From positions 1-6,471 of the forward strand of contig JBIKUD010000085.1 of the NCBI GenBank assembly GCA_044347745.1: DNA of 6,471 nt, in the 5' to 3' direction. This stretch comes from JAIBBV01 sp044347745. GTDB taxonomy: Bacteria; Bdellovibrionota_C; UBA2361; JAFLCA01. Below the pieces are notes generated by a model, which did no database searches, was not told where the DNA came from, and worked only from the letters and a program-made list of their open reading frames with translations. Numbering within the stretch: the first letter of the stretch is position 1; each line of letters begins with the position of its first letter. Below are positions 1 through 5,620 of this stretch, piece by piece. The position numbers were made by a program, and so were the translations under genes.

Positions 1-1
1 A

Positions 2-673
2 AATCCCCAGGCGGTACTGGGTTTGGCAACGGGCAGCACCATGCAGGCGTTTTATGCCGAACTTGTAAGATATTTTCATGCCGGAACGCTCAGTTTAAAT
101 CGCGTGACCACTTTTAACCTCGACGAGTATTACCCGATTGGCGATGGAGCGCAGGGAAGCTATCGGAGAGAAATGCTGACTAAATTTTTTCAGCATGTCG
201 ATCTTACTCTTACCCCAGCTGAGGGAGCACGGTGGGGACAAACGCATGTGCCAAGCACCAATTCAGAAAATATTGCACAGTTTTGTCTTGCTTATGAGCA
301 AGCCATTATACGGAATGGCGGAATTAATCTGCAGATGCTCGGCATTGGGCGTAATGGCCATATTGGTTTTAATGAACCCGGCACCTCACTTTGGTCGAGG
401 ACAAGAGTTGTGAAGCTTACTCAAGAGACTCGCGAAGATAATGCGGTCCATTTTGGCAGCCTCGAGCTTGTTCCCGAGTATGCAATTACCATGGGAATTT
501 TAACGATTCTAGAGGCGCAAAAGATTGTGCTGATGGCATGTGGTGAGAAAAAAGCCGAGGCTGTCGCTGCGGCCCTACGTATGCCCTATAATCCCAAAGT
601 GCCTGCATCGGCCTTGCAGTTTCATCCGAACGTGACGTTCGTATTAGATTCTGCCGCTGCTTCGCGTCTATAA
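2..673 (+). CDS. nagB: Glucosamine-6-phosphate deaminase, 5'-truncated by window edge
   Basis: Converts glucosamine-6-phosphate to fructose-6-phosphate and ammonia, the cytoplasmic step that feeds amino sugars into glycolysis. The frame is open from base 2, so the true start lies upstream. The TTG at 23 and ATG at 41 are internal, because the residues before them (VLGLATGST) are the family's conserved phosphate-binding loop. In the 223 visible residues I see FNLDEYY near residue 41, where the Asp aligns with catalytic Asp72 of E. coli NagB. GIGRNGHIGFNEPG follows around residue 120, with the ring-opening His and catalytic Glu, then SRTRVV and a C-terminal ALQFHPN motif. E. coli NagB has Asp where this protein has Asn before GHI; Asn occurs there in Bacillus-type enzymes, so this is not a defect. 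About 30 N-terminal residues are missing compared with the family (roughly 235-265 aa). The C-terminus ends soon after the last conserved motif, as in the shorter forms. It converges with tdk across a hairpin-rich spacer. The family call is firm; the operon partners are not visible. Confidence 0.95.
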   Translation, partial: NPQAVLGLATGSTMQAFYAELVRYFHAGTLSLNRVTTFNLDEYYPIGDGAQGSYRREMLTKFFQHVDLTLTPAEGARWGQTHVPSTNSENIAQFCLAYEQAIIRNGGINLQMLGIGRNGHIGFNEPGTSLWSRTRVVKLTQETREDNAVHFGSLELVPEYAITMGILTILEAQKIVLMACGEKKAEAVAAALRMPYNPKVPASALQFHPNVTFVLDSAAASRL

Positions 674-679
674 AACTCA

Positions 680-711
680 TCTCATACATGCCATCCCTTG
701 CATGTATGGGA
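680..711. repeat. Inverted repeat 1 of the nagB-tdk spacer
   Basis: CATACATGC (683-691) and GCATGTATG (700-708) are perfect inverted copies around an 8-base loop, CATCCCTT. The stem extends to about 12 pairs (680-691 with 700-711) including one G-U. It starts 7 bases after the nagB stop, where a transcription terminator or 3'-end protector would sit, but no T-tract follows on either strand. The arm-loop junction contains GCCATCC, which recurs in other spacer hairpins of this window. Confidence 0.75.
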
Positions 712-724
712 GTGCTCCAAGCTC

Positions 725-752
725 GGACGGGGACCCCATAAAAGCCCCGTCC
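725..752. repeat. Inverted repeat 2, GC-rich hairpin
   Basis: GGACGGGG (725-732) and CCCCGTCC (745-752) are perfect 8-base arms around a 12-base loop. A weaker pair, CTTGCG (752-757) with CGCAAG (773-778), sits directly downstream. CAAGCTCGG occurs twice as a direct repeat (718-726 and 775-783), so the GCTCGG at 721 could also pair with CCGAGC at 787 and close the whole 721-792 segment. Confidence 0.7.
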
Positions 753-777
753 TTGCGTCGCACCGGCTTCCTCGCAA

Positions 778-810
778 GCTCGGTCGCCGAGCACGCCATC
801 CTTGGCGTGC
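778..810. repeat. Inverted repeats 3 and 4, adjoining hairpins
   Basis: GCTCGG (778-783) and CCGAGC (787-792) form a 6-base stem with a TCG loop. It abuts and overlaps by two bases a second perfect palindrome, GCACGCCA (791-798) with TGGCGTGC (803-810) around TCCT. The second carries GCCATCC, like inverted repeat 1. Neither has a T-tract. Confidence 0.7.
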
Positions 811-853
811 CTAGAAGCCATCTCAAATTTACGAATTATGAGATGGCTTCTAG
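811..853. repeat. 15-base perfect inverted repeat covering the tdk 3' end
   Basis: CTAGAAGCCATCTCA (811-825) is repeated exactly in inverted form at 839-853. The right arm is the last five codons of tdk (Leu-Glu-Ala-Ile-Ser) read on the minus strand, and the tdk stop codon (836-838) lies in the loop. AATT (826-829) and AATT (834-837) can extend the stem further. It probably acts as a 3'-end structure for tdk mRNA. There is no T-tract on either side, so a classical intrinsic terminator is not supported. Confidence 0.85.
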
Positions 854-1474
854 TGAGTTCGCGGCAAAAAGCTCAAATTGTTCGGAGGTCGGGAAGAGGG
901 GAGTCTCCGCAGCCTTGAGCTGGTCATGATAACATCCATAGCAGGCCGGGAAATATTTTTCTTCTGCTCCAAGATCGACGCTTGGTCCCTCTATAGTTGC
1001 TCGCCCGTTGCTGTGTTTTAAATTCATGGTCGCTTTTTTATTGCAAAAGGCACAGGTCGTTTTTACCTCTTCAATCGTGTCAGCAAGTTCCAGCAGTCGC
1101 TTCGAGCCTTCAAAAAGGTGACTACGAAAATCTGCGCGAAGCCCATAACAAATTACGGGGATATTCTTGTGCACGGAAATTTCACGTAATTGATTTATTA
1201 TTTGCACTCCTAAAAACTGAGCCTCATCTACGAGAATGCAGCTTATGCCAACGAGTGAGTCGCTTGGTAGCTTGGTAGTGGGGTGAACCAGAATGTCGGC
1301 ATCCTGTTCCAAGCCTGCCCGGGATTTAATTTTATGTACACCAAAGCGAGAGTCGAATGCAGGCTTTAAGAGCAGCACTCGTTTGCCCTGTTGGCGATAG
1401 TTATATGCCACTGCCAAAAGGTTCATAGTTTTTGCGCTGCTTACTGCGCCGTAGCGAAAATAGAGTTTTGCCAT
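836..1474 (-). CDS. tdk: Thymidine kinase, type II (zinc-binding)
   Basis: Phosphorylates thymidine with ATP to dTMP in the pyrimidine salvage pathway; cytoplasmic, usually a tetramer in this family. The 212 residues match type II thymidine kinase throughout. The N-terminus is MAKLYFRYGA, followed by the P-loop GAVSSAKT (9-16) and the DEAQF Walker B-like motif (83-87), with the probable catalytic base Glu84. YGLRADFR (110-117) is followed by FEGSKRLLELAD. Two Cys-x2-Cys pairs (141/144 and 178/181) would bind the structural zinc that anchors the lasso loop over the nucleoside. The P-loop has Ala15 where the textbook motif has Gly before Lys; I believe some bacterial members share this, and everything else is intact. 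The ATG at 1474 is chosen because the protein starts exactly at the family N-terminus, although no clear Shine-Dalgarno sequence precedes it. It is divergent from the sensor kinase gene and convergent with nagB. Its last five codons are half of a perfect inverted repeat. Confidence 0.96.
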   Translation of the reverse strand: MAKLYFRYGAVSSAKTMNLLAVAYNYRQQGKRVLLLKPAFDSRFGVHKIKSRAGLEQDADILVHPTTKLPSDSLVGISCILVDEAQFLGVQIINQLREISVHKNIPVICYGLRADFRSHLFEGSKRLLELADTIEEVKTTCAFCNKKATMNLKHSNGRATIEGPSVDLGAEEKYFPACYGCYHDQLKAAETPLFPTSEQFELFAANSLEAIS

Positions 1475-1490
1475 GGGGATTATGTCTTTA

Positions 1491-1531
1491 ACTATATCTA
1501 CAACCAGTTACCTACTCTGAATCTTAGCATA
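1491..1531 (-). promoter_or_regulatory. Candidate tdk promoter elements
   Basis: Two minus-strand candidates lie upstream of tdk. TATAGT (complement of 1491-1496) is a good -10 hexamer whose start site would give a leader of only about 8-10 bases. TATGCTAAGAT (complement of 1521-1531) resembles an extended -10 (TG, one base, then TAAGAT) and would give a leader of about 40 bases. The latter closely resembles TGTGCTAAGGT at 5071-5081, ahead of the putative RNA gene. Neither has a well-spaced strong -35. A TTGACA occurs just upstream, but too near or too far to match either. Confidence 0.3.
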
Positions 1532-1543
1532 ATCAGTGTCAAT

Positions 1544-1572
1544 TTGGTTCTGGAGTTTTGCCTCCTTTTATT
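1544..1572 (+). promoter_or_regulatory. Weak candidate promoter for the sensor kinase gene
   Basis: TTGGTT (1544-1549) and TTTATT (1567-1572) are separated by 17 bases, the usual sigma70 spacing. Both hexamers match the consensus only partly. A start near 1580 would place the possible leader ORF (1601) and the kinase ATG (1623) within a short 5' UTR. It is supported only by position and spacing. Confidence 0.25.
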
Positions 1573-1600
1573 CGATCATGGCTACAGAAAGAAGCTGATT

Positions 1601-1630
1601 ATGGATCGCACCTCTCACTTGCATGGCTGA
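1601..1630 (+). CDS. Possible nine-codon leader ORF overlapping the kinase start
   Basis: ATG at 1601 opens a short frame encoding MDRTSHLHG and stops at TGA 1628-1630, five bases past the first base of the kinase ATG (1623-1625). It is preceded by purine-rich AGAAAGAAG at about the right distance for ribosome binding. The kinase ATG itself has only pyrimidine-rich sequence ahead of it. Ribosomes ending the leader could therefore restart at the kinase codon. A chance ATG is equally possible at this length, and the frame shows no conserved features by eye. Confidence 0.25.
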   Translation: MDRTSHLHG

Positions 1631-4600
1631 TTTTTCCCCCAGACGGTCACATTTTTTACGAGTAAGTCGTAAATCGCTTCTTGTAACGTCAATTATGCTT
1701 GCGGTGCTTGTTGCCACGTCTCTTGGAGTCTACCTAGAGCTGAGACGCATAGAGGTCATAAATCAAGATCGTTTTTCTAAATTTGCAATTCGCCTCGAGA
1801 ACGAAATTGCGCGCCGGCTAAGTCTTTATGGATACGGGTTGAGAGGGACCCGGGCAGCTTTATCGCTCTTACCGAAGCCTTCAGTTGCAGAATTTGAGAG
1901 TATATTTCGTGCTCGAAATTTGGAGACCGAATTTCCCGGGGCTTTGGGGTTAGGCTACATAGAATACGTGGAAAAAAATGACATCTCAACCTTCGTGCAA
2001 CATGAGAAAGTCGCCCGAGCTAACCAATTCGAATTGAAGACTTCCGGAACGTATGATGACTTGTTTGTTATTACGCGAATTGAGCCTTTAGAGATAAACA
2101 AAGAGGCGCTTGGGTATGATATCGGCCAAGAATCAAATCGCCGCGAGGCTGCGCTTAAATCTCTTGAAATTGGTGACGTTGCATTTACCGCGCCCGTTAG
2201 CTTGGTACAGGCCCCACTAGAGGGGCCCGGTTTTTTGGCGCTTTTACCAGTCTTTAGCAGTAACCCAATTCTCTTAAGTCTCTCTGAGCGCAAAGCGCAG
2301 TTACAGGGATGGGTTTATATGCCTCTGTTAGCAAAAAAAATTTTTCATGGTCTGACTGCACAACTTGAGAATGAGATTGATTTTGAAGTATTTGAAGGGG
2401 CCCAGAAACTGCGCCAAAGTCTGATATTTGATGCCGATGGGCATCTCCCCCATAAATCTGGCCTAATTGAGCAAGCTGACTATTCTGGACGGGCATTCTT
2501 CGGTGCATTTCCTATTCAGGTGGGAGGTAGAGATTGGACCGTTGCCTATAGCAGCACTCCACAATTTTTGATGCAAAGTAAGATGCCTGCCTGGCTTTAT
2601 GGTGCAGCAGGGCTTCTCATCTCGGCACTTTTGGGCATAGCTACGTTACGACGAGAAAATAGTTTGGAATTTGCAGAAGCTTTGGCACTGGCTCAAGCCA
2701 CGGATCTTCATGCCTATGGCAGCGCGCTTGATCAACATGCGCTTATTAGCCGCTTGGACACCTCGGGTAAATTCACCTTTGTAAATGAGCAATTTCGTCA
2801 AGTGAGCGGTTATTCCAACGCAGAATTATTGGGACAAGCACACAGCACAATTCTATCAGAGCAATTCTCCAGCGATGCTTGGCAGGATCTCTGGGAAACG
2901 ATTGGAGAAGGGCGATCTTGGAAAGGCGAGATCTGTCTTCGGCGCAAGGATGGCTCGCTTTTTTGGCTGTCTACAAGCGTGGCACCGTTAAGCGGGCCAG
3001 GGGATAAGGTACTTGGATTCCTATTTATTCAAACGGACATTTCAATACTAAAACAGCAAGAATCGAGGTTGATTGCGAGTGAACAGCGCTACCGTATGCT
3101 CGTTGAGGGTGCTGATATCATTTTGTGGGAGTTTGATCTTTCGGCCTCAAAGTTTACCTATGTTTCGCCACAGGCCCTTCGTCTTGGTTACCCTATTGAA
3201 GAGTGGTTGGATATTGAGTTTTGGAAAAAGCGATTGCACCACGATGATTATGAAAAAGTCATGAGTGCACGTGAGGAGGCGCGGCAAAGTGCGCGAGCTG
3301 CTCAGGTGCAGTATCGAATGAATGCAGCCACCGGAGCTCAAGTCTGGTTTCAAGAAAGCATAGCAATTGAAGAGTTAGTAAAGCATGGGAAGCAGATTCT
3401 ACGCGGCGTAATGCTTGATATAACGCAGCAAAAAAGTGCTGAAGAATCGCTCACGTTTGAGAAGGAGAGGTTTCAGAATGTTATCGAAGGCACGAATGCA
3501 GGTACTTGGGAATGGAATGTGCAAACTGGGGAAACGAGATTTAATAATCGCTGGGCCGAAATCGTTGGCTATTCTCTTGCGGAGTTGGAGCCAATTTCGA
3601 TTAAAACTTGGGGATTTTTGGCTCACCCAGAAGATTTAATTGCCTCGGGTCAGGCTTTGACGCGTTGTTTTAGCGGCGAAGCTCCCTTTTACGACGCGGT
3701 ATGCCGCATGAGGCATAAAAATGGTTCATGGGTGTGGGTCCATGACCGAGGGAAAATTGTGTCACGCACACCCAACGGGGAGACATTGTGGATGGCTGGC
3801 ACGCATATTGATATCACCGAGACCAAAGAAAAAGAACGAAAGTTAGCTCTTGCGCTTGAGCAAGCCCAGGAAGCAACAAAAGCAAAGAGTGAGTTTTTGG
3901 CCAATATGAGTCATGAAATTCGGACTCCAATGAACGGGATTATTGGTATGACTGATCTGTTGCTTGATACTAATTTAAATTCAGAGCAGCGGAGCTTAGC
4001 CGAAATTGTAAAATCTTCCGGGCGCACGCTGCTTGCAATTATAAATGACATACTTGATTTTTCGAAGATAGAAGCTGGCAAGATGAGCATTACGCCAGTC
4101 GCAGTTTCTATTCGTGATCTATTAAAAGAACTTGAAAGCCTATTCGCAAAAGAAGCGGCTGACAAATGCATTCGTCTGGTGTCAGTGGTGACAGAGGATT
4201 TGCCCGAATGGATCCTTCTTGACCCTCTTCGAATGCAGCAGATTCTTACCAATTTAATTGGGAACGCGCTCAAGTTTACTCCCCAACACGGAGTGGTCTT
4301 AGTCCAAATGAGTGTGGTTGAAAGCAACAATAAAACCAATCTTATTCACTGTTCTGTAAGTGATACCGGTATTGGCGTACCCCAAGAAAAACAATCAAGA
4401 ATATTCGAAGCTTTCACCCAAGCCGATTCCTCGACCACGCGTCTTTATGGAGGCACCGGGCTTGGGCTTTCTATTGCGGCTAGTTTGATTAATGCAATGG
4501 GTGGGCAATTACAGTTAAGAAGTATGGAAGGAATTGGTTCTCGGTTCTATTTTGAGCTGCCTTTGATTGTGGCGCGCATGCCCCTGATTGAATTAGATCA

Positions 4601-5009
4601 GCAACAGATAGAGAGTGCTGGGCAACAGCTTGATATTTTGCTTGCCGAAGACAATCTGATTAACCAAAAACTTGCTTGTAAGTTTTTAGAGAAAAGTGGA
4701 CATAAGGTGACGATTGTCGACACTGGCACTGCCGCTGTCGAGGCAGCTTGCTCTTATCCCTACGATTTAATTCTGATGGACATGCAGATGCCCATTATGG
4801 GTGGTGAGGAAGCAACTCGGATAATCCGCTCTCGAATGAAGGAGGTAAGGGTTCCTATTGTTGCACTTACCGCGAATGCCTTATCGGGAGACCGCGAGAG
4901 ATGTATCGCAGCCGGCATGGATGAGTATTTGAGAAAGCCCATTAAGCGCGAGGAGCTTGTGGCCGTAATTAAAAAGGTCTGTGGGCATAAATGTTTATTG
5001 AAAAACTAA
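1623..5009 (+). CDS. CHASE/PAS hybrid sensor histidine kinase with C-terminal receiver
   Basis: Membrane hybrid histidine kinase of 1128 residues. A basic N-terminus leads into TM1 (about 19-40). An external CHASE-type sensor (about 50-310) follows, with the typical GALGLGYIEYV and RREAAL...GDVAFTAPVSL blocks. TM2 is at about 322-342. Then come three PAS/PAC modules: about 368-480 (FVNEQF), 486-605 and 613-735. HisKA carries MSHEIRTPMNG with phospho-acceptor His764 and IINDILDFSKIEAGKM. The ATPase domain has the N box (Asn881), DTGIG (Asp914), IFEAFTQAD and GGTGLGL (Gly943 on). The receiver has Glu1009/Asp1010, phospho-acceptor Asp1053 in LMDMQMP, Thr1083 and Lys1105. All catalytic residues are present, so it should be active. 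Family knowledge suggests an extracellular small ligand for CHASE; the ligand here is unknown. There is no adjacent response regulator or HPt gene, so the relay presumably leaves through an HPt protein elsewhere. ATG 1623 is the only sensible start upstream of TM1 but lacks a Shine-Dalgarno sequence (see the leader ORF at 1601). Confidence 0.96.
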   Translation: MADFSPRRSHFLRVSRKSLLVTSIMLAVLVATSLGVYLELRRIEVINQDRFSKFAIRLENEIARRLSLYGYGLRGTRAALSLLPKPSVAEFESIFRARNLETEFPGALGLGYIEYVEKNDISTFVQHEKVARANQFELKTSGTYDDLFVITRIEPLEINKEALGYDIGQESNRREAALKSLEIGDVAFTAPVSLVQAPLEGPGFLALLPVFSSNPILLSLSERKAQLQGWVYMPLLAKKIFHGLTAQLENEIDFEVFEGAQKLRQSLIFDADGHLPHKSGLIEQADYSGRAFFGAFPIQVGGRDWTVAYSSTPQFLMQSKMPAWLYGAAGLLISALLGIATLRRENSLEFAEALALAQATDLHAYGSALDQHALISRLDTSGKFTFVNEQFRQVSGYSNAELLGQAHSTILSEQFSSDAWQDLWETIGEGRSWKGEICLRRKDGSLFWLSTSVAPLSGPGDKVLGFLFIQTDISILKQQESRLIASEQRYRMLVEGADIILWEFDLSASKFTYVSPQALRLGYPIEEWLDIEFWKKRLHHDDYEKVMSAREEARQSARAAQVQYRMNAATGAQVWFQESIAIEELVKHGKQILRGVMLDITQQKSAEESLTFEKERFQNVIEGTNAGTWEWNVQTGETRFNNRWAEIVGYSLAELEPISIKTWGFLAHPEDLIASGQALTRCFSGEAPFYDAVCRMRHKNGSWVWVHDRGKIVSRTPNGETLWMAGTHIDITETKEKERKLALALEQAQEATKAKSEFLANMSHEIRTPMNGIIGMTDLLLDTNLNSEQRSLAEIVKSSGRTLLAIINDILDFSKIEAGKMSITPVAVSIRDLLKELESLFAKEAADKCIRLVSVVTEDLPEWILLDPLRMQQILTNLIGNALKFTPQHGVVLVQMSVVESNNKTNLIHCSVSDTGIGVPQEKQSRIFEAFTQADSSTTRLYGGTGLGLSIAASLINAMGGQLQLRSMEGIGSRFYFELPLIVARMPLIELDQQQIESAGQQLDILLAEDNLINQKLACKFLEKSGHKVTIVDTGTAAVEAACSYPYDLILMDMQMPIMGGEEATRIIRSRMKEVRVPIVALTANALSGDRERCIAAGMDEYLRKPIKREELVAVIKKVCGHKCLLKN

Positions 5010-5051
5010 AATTGCTGGTGCACAAAAAAGAGCGGTTCAATTCTTTTTTTT
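5010..5051 (+). terminator. Probable terminator of the sensor kinase gene
   Basis: Directly after the kinase stop (5007-5009), AATTG (5010-5014) can pair with CAATT (5038-5042), and GCT (5014-5016) with AGC (5031-5033). A run of eight or more T's (5042-5051, interrupted once) follows immediately. The stem is AT-rich, imperfect and weak, but the position and T-tract are right for an intrinsic terminator. Confidence 0.45.
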
Positions 5052-5081
5052 GCAGAATTTACTGAGTACTTGTGCTAAGGT
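5050..5081 (+). promoter_or_regulatory. Candidate promoter for the structured RNA
   Basis: TTGCAG (5050-5055) serves as a -35. TGTGCTAAGGT (5071-5081) contains an extended -10-like TG followed by TAAGGT (20-base spacer), or TGCTAA at a 17-base spacer. Matches to the sigma70 consensus are partial. The position is telling: transcription would start near 5086-5090, exactly where the first strong hairpin begins. The 11-base box is nearly the same as the one upstream of tdk. Confidence 0.4.
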
Positions 5082-5086
5082 CTCAC

Positions 5087-5577
5087 AATCTGCTTTGCTC
5101 TTAGAGTTCTGACTTTTGGCAAAGCAGTCCTTCGTGTGCCGGCCAAGAGGTAGTACGCTTTCTCTTGGCCGTCTGCACGGATCGGAAGGAAAAGGTTTGT
5201 GGTCTTTTCTTTACTGAATAGACCTAAAAAAAATTTGTGCTCAATAACGTAGGCCCTTGCTACGTGACGGAGCACGCTGTTCGGTGGAAGCGCGAGTGCT
5301 GAGAGTCTGAAGTGTCATCGTTGAGCCCAGCTGAAGTGTAGGCATTTAAGTATAAACGCAGTTGGGTGAGATGATGCGAGGGAAGACGACGGTGAGGGCG
5401 CGCTCAGTTTGCGTGGCGAGAAGTTCCTCGTCGGAACTTTGCAGACTGAGTAGAAAATCCTCGTAGGCTGCTTGCGAGGTCCGCCGCAACATGACTAGGG
5501 TCCGCGTGTGTTTTAGGCGAACATACGTGAACCTGTTTAGGTTTCAAACTTCTGGTCTGTTGCGGCGGTTATTTTTT
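5087..5577 (+). ncRNA. Candidate large structured non-coding RNA, family not recognised
   Basis: About 490 bases without a credible protein frame, filled with consecutive strong stems. (a) CTGCTTTGC 5090-5098 with GCAAAGCAG 5119-5127. (b) CGGCCAAGAG 5140-5149 with CTCTTGGCCG 5162-5171, extended by GTGC 5136-5139/GCAC 5175-5178 and TCCTT 5128-5132/AAGGA 5186-5190. (c) GGTCT 5201-5205 with AGACC 5220-5224. (d) GTGCTC 5237-5242 with GAGCAC 5270-5275, enclosing ACGTAG 5247-5252 with CTACGT 5260-5265 across a 4x4 internal loop. (e) CCCAGCTG 5326-5333 with CAGTTGGG 5359-5366. (f) CTCAGTTTGC 5403-5412 with GCAGACTGAG 5441-5450, enclosing AAGTTCC 5421-5427 with GGAACTT 5433-5439. (g) CCTCGTAGG 5459-5467 with CTTGCGAGG 5471-5479. 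(h) A 3' domain, 5481-5568. The plus strand is inferred from the promoter-like box ahead of stem (a) and the T-tract after stem (h). I found no RNase P, tmRNA, 6S, SRP or group I/II intron signature. A degenerate gene or mobile-element remnant remains possible. Confidence 0.6.
5481..5577 (+). terminator. Three-way-junction-like 3' domain with GC-rich closing stem and T-tract
   Basis: CCGCCGCAAC (5481-5490) pairs perfectly with GTTGCGGCGG (5559-5568), and the stem continues inward as A5491-T5558 and GAC 5493-5495/GTC 5555-5557. Two hairpins lie inside: CGTGTGTT 5505-5512 with AACATACG 5520-5527 (one G-U), and AACCT 5530-5534 with AGGTT 5539-5543. TTATTTTTT (5569-5577) follows the closing stem at once, so on the plus strand the whole domain could also terminate transcription. 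The closed-stem-plus-branches shape suggests a folded RNA domain rather than a simple terminator. Confidence 0.55.
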
Positions 5578-5593
5578 GTCCTTAGACAAAAAA
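5572..5593. terminator. Symmetric T/A-tract hairpin between convergent transcripts
   Basis: TTTTTTGTC (5572-5580) and GACAAAAAA (5585-5593) are perfect inverted repeats around CTTA. The arms provide a T-run in whichever direction they are read. The hairpin lies between the plus-strand structured region and the minus-strand gene that ends at 5613, so it could serve as a shared two-way terminator. Confidence 0.5.
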
Positions 5594-5601
5594 CATCAGG
5601 T

Positions 5602-5620
5602 ATTCTTAAGACCTAAGAAT
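5602..5620 (-). terminator. Hairpin at the 3' end of the minus-strand membrane-protein gene
   Basis: ATTCTTA (5602-5608) and TAAGAAT (5614-5620) form a perfect 7-base stem around AGACC. The gene's TAG stop (complement of 5613-5615) is within it. On the minus strand a T6 run follows about nine bases after the stem, part of the next hairpin. Together they probably end this transcript. Confidence 0.45.

Noticed and set aside
486..821. 111-codon minus-strand open frame overlapping nagB
   Set aside because: It is antisense to conserved nagB coding sequence and to the palindromic spacer; it is a shadow frame without any recognisable protein features.
3911..4339. 142-codon minus-strand open frame inside the kinase
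   Set aside because: It is antisense to the conserved HisKA/ATPase region, with composition dictated by the sense codons; no independent start signal is seen.
5031..5044. GGTTCAATTC resembles a tRNA or tmRNA T-arm
   Set aside because: There is no matching acceptor or anticodon structure around it, and the sequence runs directly into a T-tract typical of a terminator.
5180..5193. GATCGGAAGGA resembles the conserved GGAA loop region of SRP RNA
   Set aside because: The surrounding asymmetric-loop and stem sequence needed for the SRP54-binding helix is missing; the AAGGA part instead pairs with TCCTT at 5128.
5075..5275. 66-codon minus-strand open frame in the kinase-downstream region
   Set aside because: It would start at GTG with no ribosome-binding site, its composition is unremarkable, and it runs across several strong hairpins and the promoter-like box. 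It is better explained as a chance frame within a structured region.
5462..5473. GTAGGCTGCTTG resembles a string found in some RNase P RNAs
   Set aside because: The universally conserved P4 strands (GAGGAAAGTCC and the ACAGAA..GGCTTA side) are absent on both strands, and the ends do not pair as in RNase P.
5481..5568. Inverted repeat with AAC/GTT ends, reminiscent of an integron attC site
   Set aside because: The core sites do not fit RYYYAAC/GTTRRRY (GTTGCGG breaks it at two positions), the L-box pattern is not evident, and no integrase or cassette is present.
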